Source: Clostridia bacterium (GTDB lineage: Bacteria; Bacillota; Clostridia; TANB77; CAG-508). Taken from it: a DNA stretch of 26,351 nucleotides. A model generated the notes under the pieces. The model worked only from the letters and a program-made list of their open reading frames with translations, ran no database searches and was not told the origin of the DNA. The stretch is from contig CAADYJ010000020.1 of the NCBI GenBank assembly GCA_900753245.1, positions 1 to 26,351 of the forward strand, written 5' to 3'. Below, piece by piece: positions 1-8,012 of the stretch (its first letter is position 1; the number at the start of each line of letters is the position of its first letter). The position numbers and the translations under genes were made by a program.

Positions 1-85
1 ACATTACACTAACCTTAACATCATTGTTCGAATCCCTATATATTAAAAAATCATGATTAGTTATTTGTAAGTTTTTATTGTCCAT
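1..85 (-). CDS. RhuM-like protein, N-terminal fragment cut by the window edge
   Basis: An open frame begins with ATG at 85-83 and runs off the left edge after 28 codons. A strong Shine-Dalgarno (AGAAAGGAG) lies 8-10 bases upstream, so the start is well supported. The visible residues include FLIYRDSNNDVKVSV, which resembles the conserved N-terminus of the virulence RhuM family (FLIY-x-G-x-V-x-V-x-V). RhuM proteins are DNA-associated accessory proteins often found near mobile elements. Only 28 residues are visible, so the family call is tentative. Confidence 0.45.
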   Translation of the reverse strand, partial: MDNKNLQITNHDFLIYRDSNNDVKVSVM

Positions 86-324
86 ATGTTATTCTCCTTT
101 CTATTAATTTTTTTATTTAAAATCAATTTTAACATTTTACTTCATTTTCAAAAGTCTCGAATTCGATACCTTTGAAATTTGGATTAATTCTTCTTTCAAA
201 TAGTTTCTTCCTTCACAGTTTATATTTATTTTATTTTCATTATTCATTATTTTTACCTACTTTATCATTAATTAATAATTCGACATTATTAGCTAAGATT
301 GCATTTATTCCTGCTTTATTAAAA
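86..324. other. Intergenic stretch with a possible tiny ORF and a short palindrome
   Basis: No established gene is seen between pgeF and the RhuM-like fragment. On the minus strand a 36-codon frame opens at 247 and stops at 137. It overlaps the stop of another short open frame that follows pgeF. Both read like plausible protein (for example GRNYLKEELIQISK) but match nothing I recognise, so this could be a decayed gene. A 10-bp palindrome TCGAATTCGA lies at 157-166. The start at 85 has its own ribosome site. Confidence 0.25.
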
Positions 325-1101
325 TTAGTTTTCTTTAATTCCTATTATTGCAATGTGCCTTCCGCTTCTTTCTTTTTCTTTTCTATATGAATGAAATAAT
401 TCAGAATTACATTTTGTACATATATTAGATAGTATAATATTTTCTTCTTTTATTCCCAATTTCATCATTACTCTTTTGTTTATTTCTACAGTATCTATGT
501 AATATTTCTGCTTTCCTTCTTTCATTTTTCCTTTTGTTATTAGTTCTGATATTTTTATGTCTTGAAATTTATTTAAAAACATATTTTTTATATCTTCATC
601 TACTTCAAAACAGCATTTTAGTATACTTGGTACTATATAAGCTTGTATATTTTCTGGTTTTGAATTATATTCGTTTTCCATTAATTTGACTGCATTTTCT
701 ATTATTTTATTAAGTGTTCCTTTCCATCCTGAATGTACGTTTCCTATTACTTGTTTTTCTGAATCATATAGTAGTATTCCTTGGCAATCTGCTAATCTAG
801 TAATTAATAATACATCTTTTAAATTTGTTACTAATCCATCTACATTTGTAAATTCTTCATTTATATTTTCTCTCGTTACTTTTTTTACTATATTTGTATG
901 TGTTTGAATTGCGCTTTTTATTATTTTGTTTTCTGCTCCTAATTTTATTTTTAATTTATTAAATTGTTCTTGTATTTCTTCTTCAGATACCATATTAGCA
1001 TTAAAGTTATATGGTTTTAAAGTTACTGTATTTATTATGTTTTCACTATTTAACTTATTAAATGTTAATAAATTATTTTCATTGTCTATTTCACAATTCA
1101 T
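325..1101 (-). CDS. pgeF: Laccase-domain protein PgeF/YfiH family
   Basis: This 258-residue protein belongs to the DUF152 (YfiH/YlmD) family. The family was once called multicopper polyphenol oxidase and is now linked to purine nucleoside phosphorolysis and deamination, and in E. coli to peptidoglycan editing. The metal-site signatures are visible: a THTNIV histidine motif, ADCQG with the conserved cysteine, and NVHSGWKGT with the second histidine. The chosen ATG (1101-1099) has GGAGG about five bases upstream; the longer TTG start would sit inside that ribosome site. It is the last gene of the leftward run and is separated from the upstream membrane gene by a hairpin. The protein is cytoplasmic and of usual family length. 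Confidence 0.88.
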   Translation of the reverse strand: MNCEIDNENNLLTFNKLNSENIINTVTLKPYNFNANMVSEEEIQEQFNKLKIKLGAENKIIKSAIQTHTNIVKKVTRENINEEFTNVDGLVTNLKDVLLITRLADCQGILLYDSEKQVIGNVHSGWKGTLNKIIENAVKLMENEYNSKPENIQAYIVPSILKCCFEVDEDIKNMFLNKFQDIKISELITKGKMKEGKQKYYIDTVEINKRVMMKLGIKEENIILSNICTKCNSELFHSYRKEKERSGRHIAIIGIKEN

Positions 1102-1120
1102 TTTTACCTCCAAAAATTTA

Positions 1121-1173
1121 TAGACTGAGCTTTTTATAATGTTATTATATAATCTTATAGTTAGCTCAGTCTA
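1121..1173 (-). terminator. Intergenic inverted repeat, probable terminator
   Basis: TAGACTGAGCT at 1121-1131 is perfectly complementary to AGCTCAGTCTA at 1163-1173, with a 31-nt AT-rich loop. In the minus direction it lies five bases after the stop of the 158-residue membrane protein gene and is followed by TATAAATTTTT. The long loop makes it an unusual terminator; it could also act in the pgeF leader. Confidence 0.55.
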
Positions 1174-1177
1174 ATTT

Positions 1178-1654
1178 TTATAAAGTTCTATAATTATTTT
1201 TGTCTGCCCTTTCATCTAGTTTTCTGTCATATTCTTCATTTTTATAAAACCAATCTGTTTGTTTATTTACAGGATTTTTCATTCTGTTTATATCTACTAA
1301 TATATCAAATATTGCTACTATTGGTAATGTTATTGCTATAAGAGCTATAAACATTGACATATAAGTATCCATTCCTAAAGTTTCCCCTTTTATTATTTGC
1401 ATAATATTTTGTATTAATCCTCTTCCAAAATACCATCCATATGCTCCTAAATATATTAATGCTCCTACTAATTTTCTTTTGAATATAAATGGAACGCATA
1501 ATATTACTACAAATAACAATATTATTTCTGCTTTAATATCTATTGGTTTTTCAAAAAATTCTATTTCCATACTTCCAGTTACAGCTACTACTATTCTAAA
1601 TAGCCAAAACATTATTATAAACATTACAATTAGCCAACTACTTAAATTTTTCAT
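1178..1654 (-). CDS. Hypothetical multi-pass membrane protein
   Basis: A 158-residue protein that I do not recognise. It has about four hydrophobic segments: residues about 5-27 (LIVMFIIMFWLF), 43-58 (EIILLFVVILCVPFIF), 63-80, and 99-120 (SMFIALIAITLPIVAIF). A charged, lysine- and aspartate-rich tail of some 35 residues follows. The ATG start is supported by AGGAGA nine bases upstream. The gene lies between the DUF1292 gene and pgeF, each boundary having its own hairpin. That suggests a separate or attenuated transcription unit. No catalytic motif is visible. Confidence 0.7.
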   Translation of the reverse strand: MKNLSSWLIVMFIIMFWLFRIVVAVTGSMEIEFFEKPIDIKAEIILLFVVILCVPFIFKRKLVGALIYLGAYGWYFGRGLIQNIMQIIKGETLGMDTYMSMFIALIAITLPIVAIFDILVDINRMKNPVNKQTDWFYKNEEYDRKLDERADKNNYRTL

Positions 1655-1684
1655 TTGATTTTCTCCTTTTATTTGTGTATATAA

Positions 1685-1722
1685 AAAGAGGTCAAAGATT
1701 TTTTCCTACCTCCAACCTCTTT
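1685..1722 (-). terminator. Rho-independent terminator after the DUF1292 gene
   Basis: AAAGAGGT at 1685-1692 pairs with ACCTCTTT at 1715-1722. Read on the minus strand the stem ends in CTCTTTTTATATA, giving the U-tract. It starts ten bases after the stop of the DUF1292 gene. Confidence 0.65.
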
Positions 1723-1731
1723 ATTGTTATT

Positions 1732-2049
1732 TTATTGTTCGTCATCAACAAAATTAAATTCATCTTTAAATTTATCTTTAAATATGCTAAATACTTTGTT
1801 TAGTGTTTCTTCGTCATCAACACTTACATATGATTCTTCTTCTTCTGATTCTGTATCTTCTACTTTAAGTATTACAACTTCTCCTTCTGTTTCTTCATCT
1901 TCTTCTACTGGTAGTAATACAACATATTCTTCTCCGTCTAATTCAATGAAATCTAAAAATTCAAATTGAACTTCTTCTCCATTTTCATCGTTTAATACAA
2001 TAATATTATCTAGTCCTTCCTCTGGAACATTGTTTTCTTCTTCTTTCAT
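1732..2049 (-). CDS. yrzB: DUF1292 (YrzB-type) acidic protein
   Basis: A 105-residue, very acidic protein with the DUF1292 pattern: a central IIVLNDENGEEVQFEFLDFIELDGEEYVVLLPVE block, seen here in pieces, followed by an E/D-rich stretch and the closing motif DDEETLNKVFSIFKD. Its function is unknown across the family. I chose the ATG at 2049-2047 because AAAGGAG lies seven bases upstream. A longer frame starting at 2094 would bury this ribosome site. It follows ruvX at a 120-bp gap, as in the alaS-ireB-ruvX-yrzB order of many Firmicutes, which supports the call. The large gap suggests its own promoter. Confidence 0.85.
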   Translation of the reverse strand: MKEEENNVPEEGLDNIIVLNDENGEEVQFEFLDFIELDGEEYVVLLPVEEDEETEGEVVILKVEDTESEEEESYVSVDDEETLNKVFSIFKDKFKDEFNFVDDEQ

Positions 2050-2169
2050 TCTTTTTTCTCCTTTCAATTTATATATTATGATTGATTTACACAATCTTAA
2101 TATTTTTTATTATTATTTATCATTTTTTATATGATATACTATTTTTTGTTTTCTGGCAATGGTAAAATG

Positions 2170-2595
2170 TTAATTTTCTTTTTTTATTTTATTAACATAC
2201 ATTTCTAGTATGTATACTGCAGAAATAGTATCTACTATATTTTTCTTTTTCTTTTTGTTTACATCTAAGAAATTCATTGTTTTATGTGCGGCAACTGTTG
2301 TTAGTCTTTCATCTATTGTTTTTATTTGAATTTTAGGAAATTTACATTTTAATTTATGTATAAAATTTTCTGTTACTTTTGTTCTTTCTCCCATTGTGCC
2401 ATTCATGTTAATAGGCATTCCTATTACAAATGTGTCTATTTCATATTGGTTTAATATTTCTTCTAGACGTTTTAAAACAATTTTATCATTTCCATTATGA
2501 TGTATAGTTTCTAATCCTTGGACTGTTATATCCAAAGCATCTGTTATTGCTATTCCTACTCTACTGTCTCCATAATCTATTCCTAGTTTTCTCAT
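2170..2595 (-). CDS. ruvX: Putative pre-16S rRNA nuclease / Holliday junction resolvase RuvX (YqgF)
   Basis: A 141-residue YqgF-family RNase H-fold protein. The N-terminal LGIDYGDSRVGIAI carries the first catalytic aspartate (D7). IGMPINMNGTMGERT matches the glycine-rich central motif, IDERLTT the catalytic glutamate region and NIVDTISAVYIL the last aspartate. Members process the 5' end of 16S rRNA and were proposed to resolve Holliday junctions. The start lies only four bases after the ireB stop, so the two genes are probably translationally coupled. Length is normal for the family. Confidence 0.93.
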   Translation of the reverse strand: MRKLGIDYGDSRVGIAITDALDITVQGLETIHHNGNDKIVLKRLEEILNQYEIDTFVIGMPINMNGTMGERTKVTENFIHKLKCKFPKIQIKTIDERLTTVAAHKTMNFLDVNKKKKKNIVDTISAVYILEMYVNKIKKEN

Positions 2596-2599
2596 ATTA

Positions 2600-2854
2600 T
2601 TATTCTTCTAATCCTATATAATTTTTTACCATTTTTTCTAGTAATTCGTCTCTTTCTATTTGTCTAATTAAGTTTCTTGCTCCATTATGACTTGTTATAT
2701 AAGTTGGATCTCCAGATAGAATATATCCTACTATTTGGTTTATTGGATTATACCCTTTTTCTGTTAATGCTTGATATACTTCTTTTAAAATTCTTTTTGT
2801 CTCAGTGTTTTCTTCTTTTGGAGATGTAAAACACATTGTTTCATCAATTGCCAT
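2600..2854 (-). CDS. ireB: IreB family regulatory phosphoprotein (DUF965)
   Basis: An 84-residue protein with the full IreB signature: an early DETMCF segment with candidate phospho-threonines, EVYQALTEKGYNPINQIVGYILSGDPTYITSHNGARNLI (quoted here as its parts YNPINQIVGYILSGDP and YITSHNGARNLI), then a short charged tail. IreB is a substrate of PASTA serine/threonine kinases and modulates cephalosporin resistance in enterococci. AAGGAGG stands eight bases before the ATG. It directly precedes ruvX, the usual order in Firmicutes. Confidence 0.94.
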   Translation of the reverse strand: MAIDETMCFTSPKEENTETKRILKEVYQALTEKGYNPINQIVGYILSGDPTYITSHNGARNLIRQIERDELLEKMVKNYIGLEE

Positions 2855-2869
2855 TATTTGTTTCCTCCT

Positions 2870-3967
2870 TTATATATAATTTATTTCGCTTTCATCCTTT
2901 GGAGCAGCATCTAGATATTCTTCTAGTTTTTTTGTAGTTCCTTCTAATGCGGTTCCTTTATAATATGTAGATACTACTATGTTTACTTTTGGACTAGTAT
3001 ACTGTGCTTTTGTTTTTGCTTTTATATCTTGTGCATTTTGCTCTATCCTTATTGATTCTAGTTTTTTCTTTATGTCTACCATAAATTCATTAATTCCTTC
3101 TACTTCGATTCCTGAAAATACGATTACAAATTTAGGTCCCATGTATCTTACAAATATATATTCTGCTGCAATGTTTTGTCTTACTACTTGGCTTACTTTT
3201 GTTATTATGTCGTTTCCTGTATGTCTTCCTAATGTTTCATTTATATCTACAATATTTATTATATTAAACATACATATTGCAGACATTGTGTATTCATCTA
3301 GTTTTCTTTTTCCTTCTCCATATAGATATTCTTCTGATTTTAATCCAGTGAATTTGTCATCACGTACTATATTTTCTACTACATTTTGTTTTTCTACTGT
3401 TTTTATTACAGATATTATATTATTTTTTACAACTTCTAATATTGTTGTATCTATATTATCAAAGTCATGTGGTTGACCACTTTCTATTATCCAATAGCCT
3501 ATATATACGTTGTCTATGTATAAAGGGAAGAACATTGCTGACTTTGCTCTTCCAAATTCCATTTTTTGATAAGGAAGTCTTTCTCCTTCTTTATCTACTG
3601 TAATATATTTTGGAGTTGCTGTTTCTATACTATCTTTAAATATTGGTTCTGAATGTAAATTAGTAAGTGTTTCCCAATGTTTTTGGTCAACGTTACTTGC
3701 TTTTATTGTATAGTTTGCACCATCATAAACAACAATAGTTGAATATTTTATATCATATTTTTCTATTAATATTTCGTTTATTTTTCTTATTTTATCATCT
3801 GCTGATTTTTCTTCACTGATAGTATCCATAAATTCTTGTAATACATTTAAGCTAACTATTTTTTGATTTAGGTTACTGAATGTATCTATTTTTTTATGGA
3901 CTGACATATTGTATATCATTAAAAATACAATAATCATTACTAACAGTACTACTATTGCTATAAACAA
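2870..3967 (-). CDS. Membrane-anchored GAF protein with degenerate GGDEF domain
   Basis: A 365-residue protein with one N-terminal transmembrane helix (residues about 1-20), a GAF-type sensory domain (about 45-195) and a GGDEF-like domain (about 205-350). The catalytic signature that should read GGDEF is MGPKF (about 276-280), so cyclic-di-GMP synthesis is not expected. It may bind nucleotides or act as a scaffold. The start is TTG at 3967, with GGAGG ten bases upstream and no closer ATG. It lies 30 bases after the 819-residue AT-hook protein gene and 15 bases before ireB, so it is probably in the same transcript. Confidence 0.75.
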   Translation of the reverse strand: MFIAIVVLLVMIIVFLMIYNMSVHKKIDTFSNLNQKIVSLNVLQEFMDTISEEKSADDKIRKINEILIEKYDIKYSTIVVYDGANYTIKASNVDQKHWETLTNLHSEPIFKDSIETATPKYITVDKEGERLPYQKMEFGRAKSAMFFPLYIDNVYIGYWIIESGQPHDFDNIDTTILEVVKNNIISVIKTVEKQNVVENIVRDDKFTGLKSEEYLYGEGKRKLDEYTMSAICMFNIINIVDINETLGRHTGNDIITKVSQVVRQNIAAEYIFVRYMGPKFVIVFSGIEVEGINEFMVDIKKKLESIRIEQNAQDIKAKTKAQYTSPKVNIVVSTYYKGTALEGTTKKLEEYLDAAPKDESEINYI

Positions 3968-3997
3968 TGTTAAGCCACCTCCATTTATTTGCTATTT

Positions 3998-6457
3998 TTA
4001 ATAGTTTCTTTTCATTTTATCTAATGTACTATTCATGTTGTTTGAAAATGTAGCATTAGAATTGTTATTTGCGTATTTATTATATTTTACATTATTATAT
4101 TTTGTTTTATTATATGTTTGTGTATTAGCTATTAATGGATATACCATGTTTGCTAATTTTCTTAAAGAATTTATAAATTCTTTTGTATATCCATTTAATG
4201 ATATATTACAATTTATTAATCCTTCTAAATATTTGTTATATACTTGTGTTTCAAATGGAATTACACAATAAGGAACTGTTTCCCTATTAAATAATTCTGT
4301 CATAAATGACATTGCTGGATCATTATAGAATGCCATTCCTCCAATAATTGTTTTTTCTGTTACACTTCTTATTTTTGTATATTTATTTACAACTACTCTT
4401 AGTTTATCTTGTTCTAATATTTTCTTTGCTTTTAAATCTCTTAAGTATGCTGTAAATGGTTGAATTGTTAGTACATCCATACTTTGTACTAAATATATTT
4501 CTTGTGATTCTTTTAAATATGCATAGTTTGTGTTAAAGTCACAATCTAATAATATTAAAGAATAATTTTTTACAAGTGTTGTTAATATTGATTTATAATC
4601 ATCTATTCCATTGTCTTCTCCTGGTAGAGATGTGTATATATCTAAGTTTTTATTAACTACTATTCCTTGTGGTATTCCTTGTGTTAATTTTTCTATACAA
4701 GAAACTGCTGTTTTTCTTAAGTCTTCTTCATTTTTTGTATATATGTAATATGCATTTCTATTTTTGGTTAAGTCTAACACTGCTGTTTTTATTCCTTGAC
4801 TCGAAAGCATTTCTGCTAAGTTATTTACTAAGAATGATGTTCCGTTTTTTGATGTTCCTACAAAAGATACTATTTTTTTATCTCTTGTTAAAAGATTTTC
4901 TAAATTAGCACTTTCATAGTTTTGTTGTGATGTTGTTTCTATTTGTGTAGAATTTGATTTTTCTTTATTAAAGCTATTTATTTCATTATAATTTTTATTT
5001 AAATTATTTGAATTTTCGTAAGAATTTGTTTCGAATCCTGGCATAGTATTTTCTTCTATACTTGTTTCTTCAAAGCCTGGAAGCATTTCGTCTTCTTCTT
5101 GATCATCATCTTCTTCAAAACCTGGTAAAGTTGCACTTTCACTATATTCTTCTTCGTCACTTGGCATTGTTGTACTTTCTTGTTGTATTTCATCTTCGTC
5201 ATCTTCAAAACCTGGTAAACCTTTAACATCTATTGGTTCATTTTCATTATCATCTTCAAAACCTGGCAATGTTGCACTTTCATCATATGGTTCATTGTAA
5301 TCCTCAAATCCAGGTATAACATTCTCTTCTTCTACTTCTTCAACTATATTTTTTCTAGGTCTTCCTCTTCCACGTTTTGGTTGTTCTGCTTTTTCTTGTT
5401 CTTTAATAATTTCTTCTTCAGTTTTTATTTTTTTAGGTCTTCCTCTTCCGCGTTTTACAGGTTCTACATACTCTTCTTGTTGTGCTTGTATATTATTTTG
5501 TTGAATTATTGTTTCTTGTGGTTCTTCTGTTTGTTGTACTTTATTTTCTATTATATTATCTGTTCTTACTTTTCTTACAGGTCTTGCTGTTGTTGATGGA
5601 ATAATTACAGGTTTTGTTAATTTCTTTTCTCCTGTTTGTATTGTTTCTACTGTTATACCACTATTAGATACTGCTTTTGTTGTACTATTTTTCATTTTTG
5701 TTTTTCCATAAGATGTTGGTGTATATCCTGTTTTTCCTGGTTTTCTAGTTGCTGTTCCTCCTGAAAATGAAATTAATTGTTGATATTTTGGACTATTAGC
5801 TTCAAGTACTGCTTTAACGTTTAAAGGTAAATATGCCACTATAACTTTTAATTGTTCATCTGTATATTGGCTTGCTATACTGTCAAAGCTTTCTACATAT
5901 CTTTCTTCGTTTCTTCCAAGTCTTTTATAATATGTTAATATATTTTGTATTTCTGTTTCGCTAACTTCGCTATCATTTTCAGATTTATATTCTACATCAT
6001 TAGAATCTATTTTATAATATATTTTTGCTTCCTTTTTTGAACGTGGTTTATTTATTAATTTACATACTTCTTCTACGCTTCTGTCTTGTCCAATAAGAGT
6101 ACTATATACTCCTATTCCAAATAATTTTATCAATAAGTTTTCTGACTTAGTACGTCTATCCGTAGCAATTAATATAATTGGTATATCTTCTCCTGAAGTT
6201 GTTGATGCTTCATCTGATATACTATCTAATTTTTCAAAAATAAAATTATCTATTGCTTCATAATTGTTATTTGTAAATGGCTCTAAGTCTTCACTTATAA
6301 CTATTCTATCGTATGTTTTGTCTTTTTGTAATTCTTTCAATATTGCATTAAAGTAATATACATTTTTACTTGAAATTATTTCTTTGTACATTTGTTGATA
6401 TTTCTTCACTATTGAATTTGAAATACTCTCATTACTTACTGCAAATAAAACTTTCAT
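3998..6457 (-). CDS. AT-hook protein with degenerate ParA/MinD (CpaE-like) domain
   Basis: An 819-residue protein. Residues about 1-135 resemble a receiver-like fold, as in CpaE. A low-complexity linker holds two AT-hook motifs, KRGRGRPKK (about 335-343) and KRGRGRPRK (about 361-368). It is followed by six copies of a PGFE motif in acidic sequence (about 383-474). Residues about 525-780 resemble a ParA/MinD ATPase. The Walker A equivalent reads GTSKNGTS (about 532-539), lacking the usual GKT/S lysine, while LILLDCDF resembles Walker B. GGAGG precedes the ATG by nine bases, and the upstream gene ends four bases before the start. DNA binding through the minor groove is likely; ATP hydrolysis is doubtful. 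Confidence 0.7.
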   Translation of the reverse strand: MKVLFAVSNESISNSIVKKYQQMYKEIISSKNVYYFNAILKELQKDKTYDRIVISEDLEPFTNNNYEAIDNFIFEKLDSISDEASTTSGEDIPIILIATDRRTKSENLLIKLFGIGVYSTLIGQDRSVEEVCKLINKPRSKKEAKIYYKIDSNDVEYKSENDSEVSETEIQNILTYYKRLGRNEERYVESFDSIASQYTDEQLKVIVAYLPLNVKAVLEANSPKYQQLISFSGGTATRKPGKTGYTPTSYGKTKMKNSTTKAVSNSGITVETIQTGEKKLTKPVIIPSTTARPVRKVRTDNIIENKVQQTEEPQETIIQQNNIQAQQEEYVEPVKRGRGRPKKIKTEEEIIKEQEKAEQPKRGRGRPRKNIVEEVEEENVIPGFEDYNEPYDESATLPGFEDDNENEPIDVKGLPGFEDDEDEIQQESTTMPSDEEEYSESATLPGFEEDDDQEEDEMLPGFEETSIEENTMPGFETNSYENSNNLNKNYNEINSFNKEKSNSTQIETTSQQNYESANLENLLTRDKKIVSFVGTSKNGTSFLVNNLAEMLSSQGIKTAVLDLTKNRNAYYIYTKNEEDLRKTAVSCIEKLTQGIPQGIVVNKNLDIYTSLPGEDNGIDDYKSILTTLVKNYSLILLDCDFNTNYAYLKESQEIYLVQSMDVLTIQPFTAYLRDLKAKKILEQDKLRVVVNKYTKIRSVTEKTIIGGMAFYNDPAMSFMTELFNRETVPYCVIPFETQVYNKYLEGLINCNISLNGYTKEFINSLRKLANMVYPLIANTQTYNKTKYNNVKYNKYANNNSNATFSNNMNSTLDKMKRNY

Positions 6458-6460
6458 TTG

Positions 6461-6910
6461 TTAACCCCTCCAACCTTTTACTACTATTGCAAATATTAAT
6501 GGTAATACTTGCGCTATGATAAATATTGTTATTATAGAAATCATAATAGTAAAACCTTTATCTCTTGTATCTAATTTACGAATTCCTAATACATATTGAT
6601 ATATAGCACTAATTGCTATTCCAACAAAGCAAAAAGGAATACTATATATTTGAACTCTACTTAAAATAAAAGCTGTTAATCCGTATGTATCTGATCCATA
6701 TGCTTTTTGATAATCTTCTAGAGTTTTCTTTTCGTTATCTTTTATTTCTACTAGTTGACTTACTGTATCACTTTTGTTATTACTTTCTACTGTTTTTGTT
6801 TCTTCTATGCTATTATTTTTTGTATTTACTACAACCTTACTGCTTGCCCATACTGTTGTACTTCCTAATAAGCAAAATATTACAGCTAACATTGCTAATG
6901 TTTTTTTCAT
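6461..6910 (-). CDS. Hypothetical secreted/membrane protein
   Basis: A 149-residue protein with a signal peptide (KKTLAMLAVIFCLLGSTTVWA, ending AxA-like near residue 22). A polar region of about 60 residues follows, then two transmembrane helices (about 88-110 and 122-143), and it ends KGWRG. AAAGGAG lies ten bases before the ATG. It is the first gene of the leftward run, and its stop overlaps the ribosome site of the AT-hook gene, so the two products are probably made together. I do not recognise the family; the layout resembles small membrane partners of pilus or secretion ATPases, which is only inference. Confidence 0.65.
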   Translation of the reverse strand: MKKTLAMLAVIFCLLGSTTVWASSKVVVNTKNNSIEETKTVESNNKSDTVSQLVEIKDNEKKTLEDYQKAYGSDTYGLTAFILSRVQIYSIPFCFVGIAISAIYQYVLGIRKLDTRDKGFTIMISIITIFIIAQVLPLIFAIVVKGWRG

Positions 6911-7002
6911 GTATTATTGCTCCTTTCTAGTATTTTTCTTCTATTTCTATTAGCACAAATTTTTCTTATATTATAATACAATAAGTTGAGAAAAATAGCA
7001 AG

Positions 7003-7018
7003 AAAATGTTAACATTTT
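7003..7018. promoter_or_regulatory. 16-bp perfect palindrome in a divergent intergenic region
   Basis: AAAATGTTAACATTTT is a perfect palindrome in the 218-bp gap between the leftward membrane gene and rightward tspO. A TATAAT lies at 7070-7075 toward tspO and another at 6975-6970 on the minus strand. Neither has a convincing -35. An operator is possible but the sequence is AT-rich and simple. Confidence 0.3.
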
Positions 7019-7128
7019 TTTGAATTTCTTTACGGAAATTGCATTTATTATCTTTTTTTATCAAGTTTGTATAATTATTCTTAATTATAAATATAATTAT
7101 ATTAATATTTGTAGAAAGGATTTTGGCT

Positions 7129-7587
7129 ATGAAAAATTTTGGTTTATATTTTAAATCTATTATTATTCCTGTTGTAGTTGGCGCTGTTGTAGGAATTATT
7201 ATTTCAAAGTTTATGGATTATAATACTTTAGAAAAACCTCCTCTAGCTCCTCCTAGTATTTTATTTCCAACAATGTGGACTATTCTTTATATTTTAATGG
7301 GATTTTCTTACGGTTTGTTAAAAGACAATAGAAAAACGGATATGGATGCTAAATTTATTTATTATCTTCAACTAGTAGTAAATGCACTTTGGTCAATTTT
7401 CTTTTTTGTTTTTAAACTAAGATTATTTTCTTTTATATGGATACTTTTACTTGCCTTGCTTGTATTTATTATGATTGTTAAATTTTATCAAAGACATAAA
7501 TTGGCTGGTATTTTGCAAATTCCATATTTACTTTGGATTTTATTTGCTTCTTATTTAAATTTGGGTTTTTATATTTTAAACAAATAA
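7129..7587 (+). CDS. tspO: TspO/MBR family tryptophan-rich sensory protein
   Basis: A 152-residue, five-helix membrane protein of the TspO/MBR family, which binds porphyrins and related ligands. Family motifs are clear: KPPLAPPSILFPTMWTILYILMG in the first loop and helix 2 (parts LAPPSILFP and TMWTILYILMG), NALWSIFFF in helix 3 and PYLLWILFASYLN in helix 5. The ATG at 7129 has GAAAGGA eight bases upstream; a TTG six bases earlier would lie too close. It is transcribed toward the 3' half of sigK and shares a terminator with it. Confidence 0.9.
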   Translation: MKNFGLYFKSIIIPVVVGAVVGIIISKFMDYNTLEKPPLAPPSILFPTMWTILYILMGFSYGLLKDNRKTDMDAKFIYYLQLVVNALWSIFFFVFKLRLFSFIWILLLALLVFIMIVKFYQRHKLAGILQIPYLLWILFASYLNLGFYILNK

Positions 7588-7592
7588 AAAGT

Positions 7593-7619
7593 GAACCTAA
7601 GATTTTATTTCTTAGGTTC
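7593..7619. terminator. Bidirectional terminator between tspO and sigK 3' half
   Basis: GAACCTAAGA (7593-7602) pairs perfectly with TCTTAGGTTC (7610-7619) around a 7-nt loop. A-rich and T-rich flanks on both sides allow it to end both the rightward tspO and the leftward sigK transcripts. Confidence 0.8.
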
Positions 7620-7630
7620 TTATTATTTTA

Positions 7631-7990
7631 TTATTCTTTTATTTCCTTTGCTAATTTTCCTATTGCTTTTGTCTCTATTCTTGATACATACGATCGTGAT
7701 ATTCCCATCATTTCAGCTATTTGATTTTGAGTTTTTGGTTTTTGTCCATTTAGTCCAAATCTCATTTCTATTATTAATTTTTCTCTATCTTTTAATACTA
7801 ATTTAATTTTTTCGTATAGCTTTTTTATTTTCATTTTTAAGTCTACTTCATCTTCTATATTTCTTTCGCTATTTTCCAAAACATCTTGAAGAGTTACTGT
7901 ATTATCATCTTTATCTTTTCCTATTGGATCTTCCAATGAAACTTCTGCACCTATTTTCTTTGTAGCCCTTAAATGCATTAGTATTTCATT
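7631..7990 (-). CDS. sigK: sigK 3' half: C-terminal part of pro-sigma-K, split by the element
   Basis: This frame encodes sigma-70 regions 2.4 to 4 of the mother-cell sigma factor. It starts at the shared Asn codon (NEILMHLRATKK) and ends AIGKLAKEIKE. It contains VSLEDPIGKDKDDNTVTLQDVL and the region 4 helix-turn-helix with ISRSYVSRIETKA, both typical of sigma-K (and close to sigma-E). The frame formally opens at ATG 8020, but the ten preceding residues (MKHFQQVLTA) come from element DNA and match nothing in sigma factors. Alone it lacks promoter region 2 and cannot work. Joined to the half at 16187-16528 it gives 114 + 118 = 232 residues, close to the 241 of B. subtilis pro-sigma-K. No ribosome site is expected here. 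Confidence 0.93.
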   Translation of the reverse strand, partial: NEILMHLRATKKIGAEVSLEDPIGKDKDDNTVTLQDVLENSERNIEDEVDLKMKIKKLYEKIKLVLKDREKLIIEMRFGLNGQKPKTQNQIAEMMGISRSYVSRIETKAIGKLAKEIKE

Positions 7991-8012
7991 TGCAGTTAGC
8001 ACCTGTTGGAAA
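7967..8012. other. Attachment site at sigK 3' half (host-element junction)
   Basis: Minus-strand core AATG at 7990-7987 also occurs at the other junction. The element side (8012-7991) carries TTTCCAACAGGTG and ends TGCA next to the core; the host side continues TGAAATACTAATG. Serine recombinase exchange is placed at the AA dinucleotide (7990-7989), because element arms from both junctions form an inverted repeat centred there and the host arms form GTAT...ATAC about the same point. The recombinase stop codon TGA (7988-7986) lies across the junction. Confidence 0.8.

Noticed and set aside
2979..3476. Rightward ORF of 165 codons opposite the GAF/GGDEF gene
   Set aside because: Its hydrophobic, serine-rich composition mirrors the opposite strand and there is no ribosome site. 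The leftward frame has clear domains.
7987..7993. TGCAA as the recombination core instead of AATG
   Set aside because: TGCAA is also shared by both junctions and keeps the frame. Joining there would insert two extra residues (DNANEIL), and it is off-centre from both arm symmetries.
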